DNA from: JBDTDV01 sp039922875
GTDB taxonomy: Bacteria > Actinomycetota > Actinomycetes > Actinomycetales > Microbacteriaceae
Length of the DNA: 64,000 nucleotides
Direction: 5' to 3'
NCBI GenBank assembly: GCA_039922875.1
Contig: JBDTDV010000023.1
Location: 40,318 to 104,317, forward strand
The notes below the pieces were generated by a model. It was not told the DNA's origin. It worked only from the letters and a program-made list of their open reading frames with translations, and did no database searches. Below, in pieces: positions 23,668 to 32,414 of the stretch. Within the stretch, counting starts at the first letter, position 1, and every line of letters starts with the position of its first letter. Position numbers and translations under genes: made by a program.

Positions 23668-25142
23668 CCGTGGGCGACATCGTCATATCCGGCGGCGGCC
23701 AGAGTACCGTCGCCACGGATGAGTTGCTGCAGCACGCGGCCCGATTGGGCGACTTCTCCCAGAGGCTGCGGGGTTGGCGGAACCGGGTGCGGTCGGTACC
23801 GGAGATGCCGCGCCTGCCACCCACCGCCGCCGAGCCGTTTTTGCCGCTGAATCCGGTAGCTGGCCCGGATGCGGCCCTGGAGTTCGCGGCCGCTGCCCTG
23901 TTGCGGGCCGAAACGACAGCGCAGCGACTCACCGCCGAACTGCGCGCCGCCGCGGAAAACTACGGCGCCGCGGAGCGGTTCGCCGCCGCCGTCGCGGAGA
24001 GCGGCGGAGCGCTGTTCGGGTTCGCGCTGGGATCCGTAGCGCCACTACTGGCGTTCTGGCTGCTTGGCCCCGCGCTGATCGGCTCGCTCGGCTTCATGGG
24101 ATCCACGCTGTTCACCGGATCTGCGGCCAAGAGCCTGACCGCGCTCGGCGGGATGGCCTCCGGTCGTCGCGGCATCCTCAGCAATCCGAAATTTGTGGAA
24201 TTGGTTCGGGTTGCCGTCTCCTCAACCGATGAAGTCATGCTCGGAGCCGCGCATATTCCGCTGCCCGCAGCGCTGGCGGTCGGCGACCGCGGCCTGGGCT
24301 GGTTCGGACTGCGCGGCGCCGCCACCGAGGTGGTCGGCGCCGCCGGTCTCGGCGGTGCGCTGCAGGAGACGCCGGTCCGGGTGCGCCAGGCTGCCCCGCC
24401 CGCAGCGACGCGCCCGCCTGCGGGGTTCGTTGATCTCGCTGCCCGTATTCCTCCCTGCGGGCCTGGCACTCCTCAGGTCTCGGTGGAACGATACCGGTCA
24501 GCCACCGGTGAACCGCGCTGGATCGTCTATGTCGGCGGCACCGTCGACCCCGGCCTGGCCGCGACCGACGAGCCCTGGGACAGCACCTCGAACGTGCAGG
24601 CGATCGCGGGGCTCGATCCCGGCTCCGTTCGTGCCACCCTGCAGGCGATGGAAGAGGCGGGCGCGCGGCCGGGCGACCAGGTCTTGTCGATCGGATACTC
24701 CCAGGGAGGGATCGTCGCAACCGATATCGTCACCCAGGGCGGGTACCGCAATGCGGGATTGATCACCTTCGGCTCGCCGACCGGGCAAATGCCGATACCG
24801 GAGGGCGTGCCGAGGGTGGCGGTCGAGATAAAGGAAGACCTGATCCCTGCGCTCGGCGGTGCACCGCTCGCGCCCTATCAGGGTGGATTGGAGCGGATCC
24901 TGGTGCGCCGCAGCGCCTATGACGACGCGGGCCCGCCGGTCGGGGCGGGGCAGGCGCTGCCGGCGCACAACATTTCCAACTACCGCGACACCGCCGAGTT
25001 GATGGATGCGGCCGGCGACGACCGGTTGACCGGCATCCGCCAGATCCTCGCCGACTTCACCGGCGACGGCGACGGCACGAGCACCCGTTACCGCGCGACC
25101 CGCGTCGCTGCCGAACCGCCGCGTTCGAATCGCCTGCCGTGA
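23664..25142 (+). CDS. Large protein with helical N-terminus, hydrophobic centre and lipase-like C-terminal domain
   Basis: The 492-residue product has three parts: a helical Ala-rich region (about 1-120), a hydrophobic stretch (about 115-160), and an alpha/beta-hydrolase domain (about 270-470). The hydrolase has the nucleophile elbow GYSQGG near residue 350, a candidate acid in EIKEDLIPAL, and a candidate histidine in LPAHNISNYRDT, so the triad looks complete. Substrate is unknown. GTG start overlaps the stop of the WXG-like gene. The layout suggests an exported or self-delivered lipase/esterase, perhaps a type VII substrate; this is an inference from architecture only. Confidence 0.7.
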   Translation: MTVGDIVISGGGQSTVATDELLQHAARLGDFSQRLRGWRNRVRSVPEMPRLPPTAAEPFLPLNPVAGPDAALEFAAAALLRAETTAQRLTAELRAAAENYGAAERFAAAVAESGGALFGFALGSVAPLLAFWLLGPALIGSLGFMGSTLFTGSAAKSLTALGGMASGRRGILSNPKFVELVRVAVSSTDEVMLGAAHIPLPAALAVGDRGLGWFGLRGAATEVVGAAGLGGALQETPVRVRQAAPPAATRPPAGFVDLAARIPPCGPGTPQVSVERYRSATGEPRWIVYVGGTVDPGLAATDEPWDSTSNVQAIAGLDPGSVRATLQAMEEAGARPGDQVLSIGYSQGGIVATDIVTQGGYRNAGLITFGSPTGQMPIPEGVPRVAVEIKEDLIPALGGAPLAPYQGGLERILVRRSAYDDAGPPVGAGQALPAHNISNYRDTAELMDAAGDDRLTGIRQILADFTGDGDGTSTRYRATRVAAEPPRSNRLP

Positions 25143-25178
25143 GCAAGTCCGGCTGCTGTGGACTGCCCGTGTCAGTCC

Positions 25179-27011
25179 TCAGCCGCGGCGGGCGCGTTGG
25201 CTGCGTCGGCGGGCGCGGCGGGTGCTGATCAGCCCGATCCCGGCAAGGATGGCGAGCATTCCGGCCAGATACGGTGCGGCATCGAGGGTGGATCCGGTCT
25301 TGGCCAGGCCGGCCGCGGCGGATTGGGTTGTGACCGGCGTGTCCGGCGCGTCGCTTCCGGGCGTGACAGGCAGTGCGATGATCGGCGCACCTGCACTGCT
25401 GCCGCCCTCCCCCGAGCCGAGTACCGGACTCGAAGGCAGCTTCTCATTCGGAGTTGTGTACTCCCAATCCGAGTGGCCGGTCGTCGCGTTGGGGAAGTCG
25501 GCTACGACATTCGTCAGGTCGAAGTACCGATCGCCATCGCGCACGATGATCTCGCCCACCGTGTGCACCATCGGCGGTGTGCCCTCGATCCACCCCCTGG
25601 AGTGCGGCGGGATGACAATCCGGATCGTCTGCGTGGTCGTCGTCGTGTTTGTGACATCCCTTTGGTAGTTGACCTTCAGGGTGGTCTTGAAGTCGAACCC
25701 GATATCCATGCCAGCTTCGACGTCGATCTCGAAGCCTCCCGAGTTCGAAATACTCTGCGTGTTGCTCGTGGCCAGTAGCAAGACGTCTCTGGAGTCGCTG
25801 GGATTGTTGACGACGCTGGAGACTCGGCGCCCTGGGCCATAGGTGTCCTGCACCGTGGCGAGGCTCAGCCCGCAGTTGGTCGCGTCGCTGCAGAACTGCG
25901 CAACCATGCGTTTTTGTTCAAGCGGGTCGCTCAGCGTCTGCATCGCTCGCTTCGCGACCGCAAACTTCGCCAGATAATTTCCGCGGTCTCCGCCGACGAA
26001 CTCCCACGCGGTCTGGGTGCAGGTGTAAGCGGAAACGTTGACGGGTTTCAGCAGGTCGGGATCTCCGGTTGCCGTGAGCGGGTTCCGATCGTAAACCGCA
26101 CACGTGCTCTCGCCGGTGTATTTGGATCCGTCGTAGTTCTGCGAGTGTCCCATGACCCAGAACATCCGGGGTATGCCCGCATCCACAATCTGGTAGACGA
26201 ACGTCGTCTTCGCCAGGTATGGGTCGATGGGCTGGTCGCCATCGTTCAAGACCACATCTGACCAGGCGCTGCTGTTCTCGGGAACCGTCGCGCTGCCGTC
26301 GAGATGGGTGGGAATGAGGTTCGATTCGTAGTGGCCGCCCTGCAGCGAGATCGGGCCTTCTGTGTTAATCCGCGCCTGGGCTTCGACCACCTTATTCAGG
26401 CTGAGATCGATCTCGACTCCAGCTTTGGGGAAGTCTCGAAATTGATGGAAGCTGCAGTTGTAGGGTGACGGATCGGCTCCCTGTCCGCCGGCAGCGGGAG
26501 GCTTGCCTTGATAAACGATGCAACTGCTACCCAGCGAGCCGGCATCTGCGGTGAAGGTCGCGGCGATCCAATAACCCGATGGCTGTCCGTGCCAATTGAC
26601 CTGGTAGACCAGCGTGGCGGAGGGGCCGGTGTCTGAGTCGTAGTTACCGTCGACCGCCAGCGCGTTGTCGTTGAACGGTACTGCGGGGTTCGCGATCGGT
26701 CCAGCCAGCACGTGTGCGCCGGGGCCCAACGCGAGGACCTCGCCGCCGGAAAGAGACAGGTTCTCATAGGTTCGGGTCGCGACGGCCAGCGTCTTATATT
26801 CGGTGGCCGTCGGTGCTGCACCCTCGGGAGTGGCCGTCGGTGCCGCATCCTCGAAAGTGGCCGTCGGCGATGCGCTCTCCGGGGATGTCGTCGGGGTTGG
26901 CGGGGCATCCACAGGAGTTGTGTCAGCGAACGCAGCGCTCGGTAGCAGCAGAGCTCCTAGCATGCTCATCCCGGCAACCACGGCCAGAGTAGCGAACTGC
27001 CTGTGTTTCAC
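25179..27011 (-). CDS. Secreted, sortase-anchored protein with aerolysin-like pore-forming module
   Basis: A 610-residue surface protein. It has a signal peptide (to about residue 29, AFA), a Pro/Ala/Thr-rich segment (30-70), two copies of a roughly 110-residue domain (about 95-200 and 225-340; shared pattern L/F-VYQ-V, W-I/V, CxVY, then YxC), and a beta-rich region at about 390-510. The latter has a Thr-rich strand (TNTTTTTQT), then IVIPPHSRGWIE and TVGEIIV, as in the pore-forming half of aerolysin/ETX-MTX2 proteins. The C-terminus carries a sorting signal: LAKTGS, a hydrophobic helix and an Arg-rich tail. Whether it forms pores is not known. A promoter and palindrome lie upstream. Confidence 0.75.
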   Translation of the reverse strand: MKHRQFATLAVVAGMSMLGALLLPSAAFADTTPVDAPPTPTTSPESASPTATFEDAAPTATPEGAAPTATEYKTLAVATRTYENLSLSGGEVLALGPGAHVLAGPIANPAVPFNDNALAVDGNYDSDTGPSATLVYQVNWHGQPSGYWIAATFTADAGSLGSSCIVYQGKPPAAGGQGADPSPYNCSFHQFRDFPKAGVEIDLSLNKVVEAQARINTEGPISLQGGHYESNLIPTHLDGSATVPENSSAWSDVVLNDGDQPIDPYLAKTTFVYQIVDAGIPRMFWVMGHSQNYDGSKYTGESTCAVYDRNPLTATGDPDLLKPVNVSAYTCTQTAWEFVGGDRGNYLAKFAVAKRAMQTLSDPLEQKRMVAQFCSDATNCGLSLATVQDTYGPGRRVSSVVNNPSDSRDVLLLATSNTQSISNSGGFEIDVEAGMDIGFDFKTTLKVNYQRDVTNTTTTTQTIRIVIPPHSRGWIEGTPPMVHTVGEIIVRDGDRYFDLTNVVADFPNATTGHSDWEYTTPNEKLPSSPVLGSGEGGSSAGAPIIALPVTPGSDAPDTPVTTQSAAAGLAKTGSTLDAAPYLAGMLAILAGIGLISTRRARRRSQRARRG

Positions 27012-27095
27012 TTAAGTCCCCATCACTGCGCGTCGTCTTGTTGCGCACCGCTGGGCTTTGCGATGCGCGTGAGCGGACTTCAAGTTGGGTAGACC

Positions 27096-27144
27096 TCAAG
27101 TGCACTTGAACATCACTCTATAGCGCGCAATTGGATCCTGTCCA
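27096..27144 (-). promoter_or_regulatory. Promoter and palindromic operator of the aerolysin-like gene
   Basis: On the minus strand a -35 TGGACA (27144-27139), 16-base spacer and -10 TATAGA (27122-27117) are followed seven bases later by a perfect 14-base palindrome TCAAGTGCACTTGA (27109-27096), which would cover the transcription start. A third copy of the half-site CAAGT lies at about 27081. A repressor bound here would block transcription. The leader would be about 100 bases. Confidence 0.55.
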
Positions 27145-27185
27145 GGACCCGCCCCAGCAGCTCCTCGGACCGTGCCGACCGTGCG

Positions 27186-27575
27186 CTAGCGACGGCGGGA
27201 GGCTGGGCGGAAGATCAGGCCGAGCAGCCAGCTGATGATGGCGAGCACGATGGCGCCAAGCACACCGGTCCAGAACCCGTCGACGTGCAATCCGAAGCCC
27301 ATCAAGTCGCTAATCCAGGACACCACCAGTAGCAGCAGCCCGTTGACCAGCAGGGCGATCAACCCGAGGGTAAGAATATAGAGCGGGAAGGCGACGACGC
27401 GGATCGCCGTTCCCACGATCCCGTTGACGATTCCGAAGATCAGTGCGACCAGGAGGTAGGTGATCAGCGTCGGCCAGGTGCCCTGTGTGAACGGGATGAC
27501 GCTCACTCCCGACACGATGAGAGTGGTCAGCCACAGCGCGACGGCGTTGACGATCAGCTTCAGCAGGAATCTCAT
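27186..27575 (-). CDS. Phage-holin-family-type membrane protein (four helices)
   Basis: A 129-residue membrane protein with four hydrophobic segments, beginning MRFLLKLIVNAVALWLTTLIV, typical of the chromosomal proteins annotated as phage holin family 4. They are widespread in actinobacteria and usually not phage-borne; the role is unknown. The ATG at 27575 starts the conserved sequence and the longer frame is not supported. It is divergent from the aminotransferase gene. Confidence 0.8.
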   Translation of the reverse strand: MRFLLKLIVNAVALWLTTLIVSGVSVIPFTQGTWPTLITYLLVALIFGIVNGIVGTAIRVVAFPLYILTLGLIALLVNGLLLLVVSWISDLMGFGLHVDGFWTGVLGAIVLAIISWLLGLIFRPASRRR

Positions 27576-27628
27576 GTCCCCACTATGGCATGACGCCCCC
27601 CAGGCTGCCACGGGGACATCAGCACGGG

Positions 27629-27634
27629 TACATT
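27629..27634 (+). promoter_or_regulatory. -10 box of a probable leaderless hisC transcript
   Basis: TACATT ends exactly six bases before the GTG at 27641, and no ribosome-binding sequence precedes it. The transcript likely begins at the start codon. Confidence 0.5.
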
Positions 27635-27640
27635 AGCTCT

Positions 27641-28747
27641 GTGACCCGCACGAATCAGCCTCCCGTGAAGCTGCGCCCCGAGATCGTCGCCATGCGCGCC
27701 TATCGGCAGGGAAAGGGGCCAGGACCCGGCGGCTTCAAGCTGTCCAGCAACGAGAACCCATACCCGCCGCTGCCCGGGGTTCTGACGGCGCTGGCGGCGG
27801 CCAACTCTTTCAATCGCTATCCCGATGGCGCCAGTACGGTGCTTCGCGAACGGTTGGCCGAGCGGCACGGCGTGGCGGTGTCGCAAATCCATCTCGGCGC
27901 CGGTTCGATTTCGCTGCTCACCCAGTTGATCATCGCGGCGGCAGGGCCGGGGGATGAGGTCGTCTACTCCTGGCGGTCCTTCGAAGCGTATCCGGGCATC
28001 GTCACCGCCGCCGGCGCGAGCTCCGTCGCGGTCCCCAATCGTGCGGATGCCGGCCACGACCTGGCCGCGATGGCCGCCGCGATCACCCCGCGCACCAGAG
28101 CAGTTCTGGTCTGCACGCCGAACAACCCAACCGGCCCGATCGTCACCGCACAGGAATTCGCCGATTTCATCGCACTCCTCCCCCGCGATCTGCTGGTCAT
28201 CCTCGACGAGGCGTATCACGAATTCCGCACCGATCCGGCGGCGGTCGACGGGGTGCCTGTGCTGTCGCAGCATCCGAATGTTGTGGTCTTGCGCACCTTC
28301 TCTAAGGCTTACGGCCTGGCCGGGTTGCGGATCGGCTACGCGGTGGGTGCCGAGAGCATTCTCGACGCCGCCCGCGCCACCGCGATCGCGATGTCGGTGA
28401 CCGACCAGGCGCAGATCGCGGCGATAGCCTCGATCGAACTCGAGGAAGAGGTCATGGAGCGGGTGGCAAGGATCGTGCTGCAACGTGACGGCTTCCGCCA
28501 GGCCCTGCTGGACCAGGGCTGGGACATCCCGCAGGCGCAGGGGAACTTCGTCTGGTTGGCCACCGGCGACGCGACCGAGGCCGCCGCGGCCGCCTTCTTC
28601 GATGCGGGGTTGGCGGTGCGACCGTTCCTCGGCGAAGGCATCCGAGTCAGTGTCGGGGAACCCGAGTCTGTGGAGAAACTCCTAAAGATTTCGCAGGAGA
28701 TTGTTGCCAACCTACCAATAGGGCATGCCGCCCGGCGACTAGGTTAG
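27641..28747 (+). CDS. hisC: Histidinol-phosphate aminotransferase-type enzyme
   Basis: A PLP-dependent class I/II aminotransferase of 368 residues. The pattern KLSSNENPYPPLP near the N-terminus, NNPTGPIVT, the DEAYHEF motif and the PLP-lysine motif TFSKAYGLAGLRIGYAVG (near residue 222) are those of HisC, which makes histidinol phosphate; related proteins act on aromatic amino acids. It is away from other his genes, so an aromatic-aminotransferase role is also possible. The GTG at 27641 is chosen over upstream in-frame starts because of the leaderless -10 box. Confidence 0.88.
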   Translation: MTRTNQPPVKLRPEIVAMRAYRQGKGPGPGGFKLSSNENPYPPLPGVLTALAAANSFNRYPDGASTVLRERLAERHGVAVSQIHLGAGSISLLTQLIIAAAGPGDEVVYSWRSFEAYPGIVTAAGASSVAVPNRADAGHDLAAMAAAITPRTRAVLVCTPNNPTGPIVTAQEFADFIALLPRDLLVILDEAYHEFRTDPAAVDGVPVLSQHPNVVVLRTFSKAYGLAGLRIGYAVGAESILDAARATAIAMSVTDQAQIAAIASIELEEEVMERVARIVLQRDGFRQALLDQGWDIPQAQGNFVWLATGDATEAAAAAFFDAGLAVRPFLGEGIRVSVGEPESVEKLLKISQEIVANLPIGHAARRLG

Positions 28748-28752
28748 AAAGG

Positions 28753-29967
28753 ATGGCTGCCACCAACGATCGACCCACCCCGATTTCAACTGCCTCTGCG
28801 GTGACCCGCACCGAAGTGAGGGGGGCTGATGTGGTCGGCACTCCGGTGACGAGAGCCGCGGCCGACCCTCTGGTTCAGCTGCTCACTGCGGACGGCCAGT
28901 TTCAACCCAGCGCCGCCGCCGAAGAGTACCTGCCGTACCTCGATCGGCTCACCGAGCAGGATCACCGGCGGTTTTACCGGGACATGGTCGTGATGCGCCG
29001 ATTCGACCAGGAGGCCGCGAATCTCCAGCGGCAGGGCCAACTCGCGCTGTGGGTGCCAAGCCACGGCCAGGAGGCGGCCCAAGTCGGTTCTGCCTATGCC
29101 CTGCGACCGCAGGACCATGTCTTCCCCTCCTATCGGGAACATGCCGTCGGAATGATCCGCGGCATCGACCTGGTCGATATCTTGCGGATGCTGCGCGGAG
29201 TGACTCTGGGAGGCTGGGACCCGGCCGAACACGGCAATTTCCACCTGTACTCCCTGGTGCTCGCCTCGCAGACCCTGCACGCGACCGGATACGCGATGGG
29301 TATCCAGTTCGACGGAGCCTGCGGCGGCGGCGACCCGGATCGTGACCAGGCGGTCATGGTTTACTTCGGCGATGGCGCGTCGTCACAGGGCGATGTCAGC
29401 GAGTCGCTGGTGTTTGCGGCAAGCTATCAAACGCCCGAGGTCTTCTTCCTGCAGAACAACCAGTGGGCGATCTCGGTTCCGGTGGCCAGACAATCCCGTA
29501 TTCCGCTGTACTTGCGCGGCAGCGGCTTCGGGATTCCGGGCACCCAGGTCGATGGCAACGACGTCCTGGCCAGCTTTGCCGTCTCGGCCAAGTGGCTTGA
29601 CGATGCCAGGGCGGGGGCCGGGCCGGCGCTGATCGAAGCCGTGACCTACCGGATCGGGGCGCACACCACAGCCGACGACCCGACAAAATACCGCACCGAC
29701 GAGGAACTGCAGTCCTGGATTCGCCGCGACCCGATCGCCCGGTTCACGACGTACCTGCGCTCCCTCGGGATCGAGCAAGCCTTCCTCGATTCGGTCGCGG
29801 AAGAGGCGGAGGACTTCGCGGCGGATGCCAGGCGCCGAGCGCTGGAAATCGTCGCGCCTGTTCGAAACACGATTTTCGATCACGTCTACGCTGAGCCGCA
29901 CCCGCTGATCCAGGAACAGCGGGAGTGGCTGGAAGCCTATGAGAACTCCTACGGGCAGGTGCGCTGA
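28753..29967 (+). CDS. 2-oxoacid dehydrogenase E1 component, alpha subunit (branched-chain type)
   Basis: Thiamine-diphosphate half of the E1 decarboxylase. The 404-residue protein has the ThDP/Mg motif GDGASSQGD...NN at about residues 206-235 and the conserved YRIGAHTTADDPTKYR loop. Separate alpha and beta subunits with a short E2 suit a branched-chain 2-oxoacid dehydrogenase, though a pyruvate dehydrogenase cannot be excluded. The ATG at 28753 has a purine-rich run immediately adjacent; a GTG at 28831, with GAGGGGGG six bases upstream, may be the real start (378 residues). First gene of a three-gene operon. Confidence 0.92.
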   Translation: MAATNDRPTPISTASAVTRTEVRGADVVGTPVTRAAADPLVQLLTADGQFQPSAAAEEYLPYLDRLTEQDHRRFYRDMVVMRRFDQEAANLQRQGQLALWVPSHGQEAAQVGSAYALRPQDHVFPSYREHAVGMIRGIDLVDILRMLRGVTLGGWDPAEHGNFHLYSLVLASQTLHATGYAMGIQFDGACGGGDPDRDQAVMVYFGDGASSQGDVSESLVFAASYQTPEVFFLQNNQWAISVPVARQSRIPLYLRGSGFGIPGTQVDGNDVLASFAVSAKWLDDARAGAGPALIEAVTYRIGAHTTADDPTKYRTDEELQSWIRRDPIARFTTYLRSLGIEQAFLDSVAEEAEDFAADARRRALEIVAPVRNTIFDHVYAEPHPLIQEQREWLEAYENSYGQVR

Positions 29968-30971
29968 TGGTGGCGCAGGAGGCCTCCGGCATGCTCGTCG
30001 AGTCACTGCCGATGGTGAAGGCCCTGAATTCGGGCCTGCGCAAGGCGCTCGCCGACAACCCCAAGGTGTTGCTGATGGGCGAGGACATCGGACCGCTCGG
30101 TGGGGTGTACCGGGTGACCGAGGGGCTGCACGCCGAATTCGGCGACAAGCGTGTTCTGGATACCCCGCTGGCCGAATCAGGAATCGTCGGCACCGCGATC
30201 GGGCTGGCCATGCGCGGCTACCGTCCGGTCTGCGAGATTCAATTTGACGGATTCATCTTTCCGGGATTCGACCAGATCACCGCCCAATTGGCCCGGATGC
30301 GCAATCGGCACGAGGGCCGGCTGACCATGCCGGTGGTGATCCGGGTGCCATACGGCGGCCACATCGGCTCCATCGAGCACCATCAGGAAAGCCCGGAGGC
30401 GTATTTCGCGCACACCCCGGGGCTGCGCGTGGTCAGTCCGAGCACTCCCAATGACGCCTACTGGATGATCCAGGAAGCAATCGGCTCCGACGACCCGGTG
30501 CTGTTCTTCGAGCCGAAGAGCCGGTACTTTCCCAAGGGCGAGGTGGATTTCTCCGGCCATGCCGTGGCTTTGCACGCCAGCCGGGTGGTGCGCAATGGCA
30601 CGGATGCCACGCTCGTCGGTCACGGCGCAATGGTGAGCACCCTGCTGCGCGCGGCCGAGCTTGCCGGTGAGGAAGGCATCAGCCTCGAGGTGATCGACCT
30701 GCGCTCGCTCTCCCCGCTGGACTACGGCCCCGTGCTCGACTCGGTGCGCAACACCGGGCGGCTGATCGTCGCGCAGGAGGCGGCCGGGTTCGCCAGTCTC
30801 GGGTCCGAGATCGCGGCCACGGTCGCCGAACGTGCCTTCTACTGCCTGCAGGCCCCGGTCCTGCGGGTGTCCGGCTTCGACACGCCGTATCCGCCGTCGG
30901 CGCTGGAGGAAATGTACCTGCCAGATGCCGACCGGATCCTCGAAGCCGTGGACCGGTCCCTCGCCTACTGA
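29967..30971 (+). CDS. 2-oxoacid dehydrogenase E1 component, beta subunit
   Basis: The 334-residue partner of the alpha subunit. It has the N-terminal pyrimidine-binding domain (VLLMGEDIGPLGGVYRVTEGL, with the catalytic glutamate) and the C-terminal transketolase-like domain (DLRSLSPLDYGPVLDSVRNTGR). Its ATG overlaps the alpha-subunit stop by one base, so the subunits are translated together. Confidence 0.95.
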   Translation: MVAQEASGMLVESLPMVKALNSGLRKALADNPKVLLMGEDIGPLGGVYRVTEGLHAEFGDKRVLDTPLAESGIVGTAIGLAMRGYRPVCEIQFDGFIFPGFDQITAQLARMRNRHEGRLTMPVVIRVPYGGHIGSIEHHQESPEAYFAHTPGLRVVSPSTPNDAYWMIQEAIGSDDPVLFFEPKSRYFPKGEVDFSGHAVALHASRVVRNGTDATLVGHGAMVSTLLRAAELAGEEGISLEVIDLRSLSPLDYGPVLDSVRNTGRLIVAQEAAGFASLGSEIAATVAERAFYCLQAPVLRVSGFDTPYPPSALEEMYLPDADRILEAVDRSLAY

Positions 30972-31022
30972 CCGGGCGCTCAATGCCGGTCCCCTGCCCA
31001 CCTCCAACCAGAAGGAATCACA

Positions 31023-32303
31023 ATGAGTGAATCCCAGTTCCGCCTGCCGGATGTGGGCGAGGGCCTGACCGAGGCCGAAATCGTGGCCTGGAAGGTCGGC
31101 CCGGGCGACTCGGTCGCCGTGAACCAGGTCCTGGTCGAGATCGAGACCGCCAAGTCGTTGGTCGAGTTGCCCTCTCCCCTGGCCGGGACCGTCGGTCGGC
31201 TGTTGGTCACCGAGGGCAAGACGGTCGAGGTCGGCACTGCGCTGATCACCATCACCACCGAGACGGCAGACCTGGCCGATGAGCCGGAACTGGTCGAAGA
31301 CACCGCCGCCAGTGTCTCTGACGAGGGCACCCGAGAGCCCTCCGGAGTGCTGGTCGGCTACGGCAGCAGCGGGCACGGCACCAGCCGACGCGGCTCGCGC
31401 CTAAGAGCGGATGCCGCGCCAACCTTACCGACGGCATCCGGCGGAAATGTGCTGGCAAAGCCGCCGATCCGAAAACTTGCCAAAGACCTCGGCGTGGATC
31501 TGGCTCTGGTTTCGCCCACCGGTGCCGGCGGAGAGACCACCAGGGAGGACGTGATTCGCGAGGCCGACCAGGCCAGCGTCTTCCACAATATTCAGACCCC
31601 GCAGTGGCCGGACAGCCGCGAGGACCGCATCCCGGTAAAGGGAGTCCGCAAGGCGATTGCGCAGGCGATGGTCTCCAGCGCCTTCAGCGCACCCCACGTC
31701 GGCCTGTTCGTCGACGTCGACGCCACTCGCACGATGGAGTTCGTCAAACGGCTGAAGAACTCGGCGGACTTCGCCGGCGTCAAGGTGTCGCCGCTTTTGA
31801 TCATGGCCAAGGCGATGATCTGGGCGGTGCGGCGCAACCCGACCGTCAACTCCACCTGGACCGACGAAGAGATCATCGTGCACCACTTTGTCAACCTCGG
31901 GGTTGCCGCGGCGACCCCGCGCGGTCTGATCGTGCCGAACGTCAAGGAAACCCAGTCCATGACGCTCCTGGAGCTGGCGGGCGCGCTGGAGAAGATGACG
32001 GTAACCGCCAGGGAGGGCAGGACCCAGCCGGCGGATATGGCCGGCGGCACGATCACCGTGACCAACATCGGTGTCTTCGGGATGGATACCGGCACGCCCA
32101 TCTTGAACCCAGGGCAGGTGGCCATCGTCGCACTTGGCACGATCAAGCCGAAGCCGTGGGTGGTTGACGGTGAGGTGCGGGTGCGCTCGGTGACCACGCT
32201 CGGGGCATCCTTCGACCACCGGGTGGTGGACGGAGACGTCGCCAGCCGGTTCTTGGCCGATGTCGCCTCGATCATCGAGGAACCGGCGCTGCTGTTGGAA
32301 TGA
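31023..32303 (+). CDS. 2-oxoacid dehydrogenase E2 component (dihydrolipoamide acyltransferase)
   Basis: The 426-residue core acyltransferase. It has one lipoyl domain (residues 1-80, lipoyl-lysine K44 in EIETAKSLV), a flexible linker, a peripheral-subunit-binding domain at about 140-180 (PPIRKLAKDLGVDL), and the catalytic domain ending with the active-site motif FDHRVVDGD near 397-405. Good AAGGAA site before the ATG. No E3 gene follows, so the complex must share a dihydrolipoamide dehydrogenase encoded elsewhere. Confidence 0.95.
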   Translation: MSESQFRLPDVGEGLTEAEIVAWKVGPGDSVAVNQVLVEIETAKSLVELPSPLAGTVGRLLVTEGKTVEVGTALITITTETADLADEPELVEDTAASVSDEGTREPSGVLVGYGSSGHGTSRRGSRLRADAAPTLPTASGGNVLAKPPIRKLAKDLGVDLALVSPTGAGGETTREDVIREADQASVFHNIQTPQWPDSREDRIPVKGVRKAIAQAMVSSAFSAPHVGLFVDVDATRTMEFVKRLKNSADFAGVKVSPLLIMAKAMIWAVRRNPTVNSTWTDEEIIVHHFVNLGVAAATPRGLIVPNVKETQSMTLLELAGALEKMTVTAREGRTQPADMAGGTITVTNIGVFGMDTGTPILNPGQVAIVALGTIKPKPWVVDGEVRVRSVTTLGASFDHRVVDGDVASRFLADVASIIEEPALLLE

Positions 32304-32331
32304 TCCTGGCCGTTGCACCCGAAAGGGTGAC

Positions 32332-32358
32332 ATTGACAATCATTATCAATAAGGGTTA
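32332..32358 (+). promoter_or_regulatory. Promoter with overlapping Zur box in front of znuACB-zur
   Basis: A 9-1-9 inverted repeat ATTGACAAT-C-ATTATCAAT (32332-32350) has one mismatch between arms and matches the Fur/Zur consensus TGATAATNATTATCA at 14 of 15 positions. It contains a perfect -35 TTGACA (32333-32338); TAATCT, 18 bases downstream, is the -10. Zinc-loaded Zur bound here would block RNA polymerase, so the zinc-uptake operon, including zur, should be switched on in zinc shortage. Confidence 0.8.
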
Positions 32359-32414
32359 ATCTAGGGCAGCGTCTCTACCGGGCGCGCTGATCGGATTGGT
32401 CCCCATTGGTGCTG

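Noticed and set aside
27186..27575. Evidence for a prophage from the holin-family protein
   Set aside because: There are no other phage genes nearby, and this protein family is common as a chromosomal gene in actinobacteria.
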